The position numbers and the translations under genes are program-made. A DNA stretch of 64,000 nt from Notospermus geniculatus. Lineage: Eukaryota; Nemertea; Pilidiophora; Heteronemertea; Lineidae. Each line of letters begins with the position of its first letter. Position 1 is the first letter of the stretch. Shown here one piece after another: positions 61,301 through 64,000 of this stretch. The notes under the pieces were generated by a model, which worked only from the letters and a program-made list of their open reading frames with translations, was not told where the DNA came from and searched no databases. Where the stretch lies: NCBI GenBank assembly GCA_002633025.1, contig NMRB01000103.1, positions 275,010-339,009 of the forward strand, written 5' to 3'.

Positions 61301-62829
61301 CACCCATCCTGGTCTTGGTTGCCCCCCCCCCATCTCGTCCCAAATCACCCTTCTCGCTGCACCCCGTACTCCTGGCAGCACGTCCTTCCTCGGGGGTGGG
61401 TTGACGGTCAACAAACCGACCCCTGCTCTCTTGCATCTTTCCTTCACCCGCCTCAACTCGGCTATCAACTGTGGGATAGCAATATAAGAGCAATATAAAA
61501 GTAATATAAAATGAATGCTGAAGCCAGGAGCAGGAGAAGCCTCCGCAGAAGCAGGCGGACAAAAGCATACTATGAAGCTAAAAGGGGAGGTGGTGCAGAT
61601 GTTGAAACCGACTATCTGAAGGACAAATTGGACAGTGGAGTAGGACGGGGGCAGATCACACCTACAGCATACATAGCAAACACAGCAAAAGTGATGACCA
61701 CACATACAGTGTGAAAGGCACCAGACGGTCTCCTCGAAAGCCACAACGTCTCTGATCTGAAACGTACGCTGATGATATAAATTGGCTTAACCTGGGTTAT
61801 TTTCTGGTACCTACCTTCAGAAAAACATGCAATTTGGTTTATTCCCGTGCCATGTACACTTGCGATGCATAGCACAAAACCTTCGTTGCATGTTGAGGAC
61901 ATGGGACTCCAGATTGATGTGGTCTGGGTTCACCCAAATGCGATTGGCACAGGTGGCTGACTACATAACCCTGGGGCAGAGGCCCCTCTAAGCTCAGGGC
62001 TATGAAGGCCAACCTCTGCACAAAATGTTTCTAGCCCGTGGCCTCCCAAGGCAGTCTCCAATATACTTCACCATGCCGTCTGCAGTAGCCGGTCCACTGA
62101 ATACACTCGTGGAAAACACCGACAGCAGGTTCGGTGTCTCCCCAAAGTCTATCTCGCAATATTCTACACCAATTATTCTAAATATAAGAGGGGAAGGGGT
62201 TAATTGTGGGTGGAGTGGCAGGGAGGTGATTGTTAAGGTGTCTACTTAGGCAGAACAACCAGAGAAGTCCGCTAGAAATAGAGTAAACAGTTACATTTTC
62301 CGCCATTATTAACTTGAGACCAATCAAATTTTCTGTACATGTCATGTACATTGACTGTACATACGTTTTGTCAAAAGAATATAAAACCACGAATAGAAAG
62401 TTATTTATTTTTTCGTGGTAGGGAATGGCACTTCTTGTAAATACAATACTCGGCTTTCATTCAATTCTAATGATTATAATCTTTTTTATTTGCAGTTTTC
62501 TCAGACTATGTCAAATACACGCAAAATGGCTGCCTATTCACTCCATAAGAACTTGTAGGGACCGGGAACCAAAATTGCAAACTGACTGTAGTGAAATAAA
62601 AATAGCTTGAACATGTCGGTTATGGTGATACCTTTCTAATAAAAAAAATTTTTGTTAATATCTTATCTAGAACAGAAGTTACACCCATTTTTGTGCTAAC
62701 GGCCGGGCCATTCTTATGTACAGGAGAAAGCCAGAAACCTTGGTAAATCAATTAAGCCATTAATTGTCAATTAGTGTCAATTAGGAGGGGCTAAGAAGAC
62801 ATGGTTAGTAGAATAAAGTCACCCACAAC
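61301..62829. other. Continuation of LINE upstream sequence, then gene-poor spacer
   Basis: To about 61500 the GC-rich composition continues and probably represents degraded upstream LINE ORF or 5' region (overlapping frames, no clear domain). From 61500 to 62829 there are only short unrecognised ORFs. One is plus-strand, 61511-61714, starting MNAEARSRRSLRRSRRTKAY. Confidence 0.35.
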
Positions 62830-63610
62830 TCAAGTTCGACTGGGGCAATTTAAATGAAATTTGGCAAAACTGTTGAGAAGGGTCTTCTGCATCATGTCAC
62901 TCAGCGACACAGCCTCACTTTCATTTTTGGCCCGGTGGTGGCCATATTGGATTTAAAGTTGCGTTGCCGCAAACCTTAATTTTGGGTTAATTCGGGGCTC
63001 CCTTGATGGATTCAAGTAAAATTTGGCAGGTGCATCCAGGTCACCATCCTGAATCAGCATATTAACCAACAGAGCCTCATTTTCATATTCACACAAGATG
63101 GCGGCCATATTGGAAATTAAAGCTTCAGCGGCCTTATTGGAAATTAAAGCTGCGGCAGGACATATCTGAAAATTGGGTTAATATGACACTGTTTTCATGG
63201 ATTATAGTAATATTTGGCAGATATATCCAGCTAACCATTCTAAATCAGGATATAAAGCAAGACCAAGATGCAGAAAAGCACAAAATTGACACACAAAATG
63301 ATAATAAGCAAGAAGTCAATCTCCAGAATTCACGAATTTTCGACCCCAACCGGAGTCTTTTTCAAGTGGAACTTTACAATCTGAAACTCTAGAAAAGTGC
63401 TCTAGGGTATAAAGCAACAGAGCCTCCCTTTCATATTCCCCTAAGATGGCGGCCATATTGGAAATTAAAGCTCCATACTGGAAATTAGAGGCGGCACCAC
63501 AAACTTTGATATTAGGTTAAGTTGGCACTCCTCCAATTTGGCAGACTGCACCTTACCGTTCTAAACATGCTGAATAACAACTTAGGAAGCTCACAGAGCC
63601 ACAAACCTTA
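62830..63610. repeat. Degenerate tandem array, about 180-200 bp unit
   Basis: The unit contains AGATGGCGGCCATATTGGAA (about 62935 diverged, 63099, 63445), AATTTGGCAG and ACCATTCTAAATCAGGATAT-like words. Three to four copies are visible. One is split by the 157-bp insertion at 63261-63417. No coding content was seen. Confidence 0.65.
63261..63417 (-). mobile_element. 157-bp insertion with hammerhead-like core (copy C), 10-bp duplication
   Basis: It is flanked by the direct repeat TATAAAGCAA (63251-63260 and 63418-63427) inside the tandem array. On minus it shares TAGAGTTTCAGATTGTAAAG then TTCCA with copy A. The core at 63338-63365 reads TTGAAAAAGACTCC, GGTT, GGGGTCGAAA, so the CUGANGA box is mutated. 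After GAAA comes ATTCGTGAATTC, a clean stem III ending in UC, then TGGAG. It is a decayed relative of copies A and B. Confidence 0.65.
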
Positions 63611-63716
63611 TCAGGTTAATTTGGGACTTCCTCTTTAGTAGAATAGTTCGGTGGATGTATCTGCAAATTTTATTTCAACACCCAAGACACAACATGCACA
63701 GAGACAAAGATTTAAA

Positions 63717-63995
63717 TTATGGCAGTATTTCGAGGTCTCCATCTCTGTAGTCATCCACTAAACGGTAAGTGTAAATGGCCTCGTCATTTTCATACTTGAT
63801 GTTGTACCATGCGGGAAATCCTGGGACCTGAGAAATGACTCGCGCACTGTACTGTTCTCCATTTTCAAACCTATGTTTTACACATTTTCCAACTAAGAGA
63901 GGTACGTGTTCCTTTTCTTTTTCATTTCTAGAAATACTGTGACTGCTTTGCACTTGACCAGGAGAGTCAATTAAGGCACGTAGATTAGCTTTCAA
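63717..63995 (-). CDS. Spindlin/Tudor-like domain fragment at the window edge
   Basis: The block reads LVGKCVKHRFENGEQYSARV, SQVPGFPAWYNIKYENDEAI and YTYRLVDDYRDGDLEILP. The pattern V-G-x-x-[IV]-x-H-x-[FW]…x-V-[IL]-x-Q-V-P-x-x-P-x-[WL]-Y-x-[VI]-x-Y-[DE]…Y-x-x-x-L…D…L-x-I-L is that of a Spin/Ssty Tudor-like repeat, which binds modified histone tails in chromatin proteins. Only one repeat is visible. Preceding residues (HSISRNEKEKEH) are polar, and the gene may run beyond 64000. Such domains also occur in multicopy TE-like genes, so this need not be a true Spindlin. Confidence 0.5.
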   Translation of the reverse strand: MKANLRALIDSPGQVQSSHSISRNEKEKEHVPLLVGKCVKHRFENGEQYSARVISQVPGFPAWYNIKYENDEAIYTYRLVDDYRDGDLEILP

Positions 63996-64000
63996 TTCCA

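Noticed and set aside
60887-61498. 203-residue plus-strand ORF
   Set aside because: Lies antisense to the LINE reverse transcriptase in GC-rich DNA, where stop codons are scarce; no domain is seen.
1-64000. Bacterial or viral origin of the window
   Set aside because: Coding density is far too low, genes are intron-broken eukaryotic TE families, and no operon or phage module is present.

Overview
The window looks like animal nuclear DNA, most plausibly a marine invertebrate (mollusc, brachiopod, echinoderm or hemichordate-like). The reasons are intron-sized gaps between coding blocks, AT-rich spacers, many short TAGGCCTA-type palindromes, poly-G tracts, three isolated N bases typical of a scaffold, and a mixture of animal transposable-element (TE) families. 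I cannot fix the phylum from sequence alone. I see no intact housekeeping gene, rRNA, tRNA or CRISPR array. Nearly everything recognisable is a decayed TE gene or a non-autonomous element.

Layout. 0-2 kb: a DIRS-type reverse transcriptase remnant, then the 5' end of a minus-strand LTR retrotransposon (LTR 1542-2045, tRNA-Leu-like primer site). 3-7.3 kb: a minus-strand RPA-like protein and a Pif1-like helicase split by a minisatellite, probably Helitron-derived. 8.3-12.4 kb: a minus-strand Mutator-like (MULE) transposase with a SWIM finger, broken by two precise insertions: a 716-bp TTAA element and a 922-bp fold-back with TA duplication. 13-20.6 kb: a repeat-family protein, Myb/SANT, a second RPA-like fragment, a second MULE, a pogo-type DNA-binding fragment and a PIF/Harbinger nuclease, all on minus. 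20.7-27.4 kb: MITEs, a kinase fragment, a dispersed AT-rich repeat and a 155-bp satellite. 28-38 kb: pieces of several multicopy TE proteins, a LINE tail, a C2H2 finger and a coiled-coil gag-like ORF. 39.4-41 kb: a 1.57-kb fold-back. 42-47.3 kb: an LTR-like block and a PIF/Harbinger gene pair (MADF protein and nuclease). 47.9-50.7 kb: a zinc knuckle and a DUF6589-like gene. 51.6-54.2 kb: a 1.2-kb terminal-inverted-repeat (TIR) element, a Harbinger MITE and an acidic tandem-repeat ORF. 55 kb: a third MULE-like fragment. 57-64 kb: the AT-rich repeat again, a GC-rich LINE reverse transcriptase, a tandem array and a Spindlin/Tudor-like fragment.

The most interesting signal is a set of three short insertions (36201-36295, 46457-46734, 63261-63417). 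They share a hammerhead-ribozyme-like core (CTGANGA, GC-rich hairpin, GAAA), and each is bounded by its own 8- to 14-bp direct repeat. One sits in the Harbinger nuclease coding sequence, and removing it with one repeat restores the reading frame. They resemble Penelope-like element ends or a small ribozyme-bearing retroelement. Overall the window is a nested TE graveyard in which target-site duplications (TSDs) allow exact reconstruction of the insertion order.
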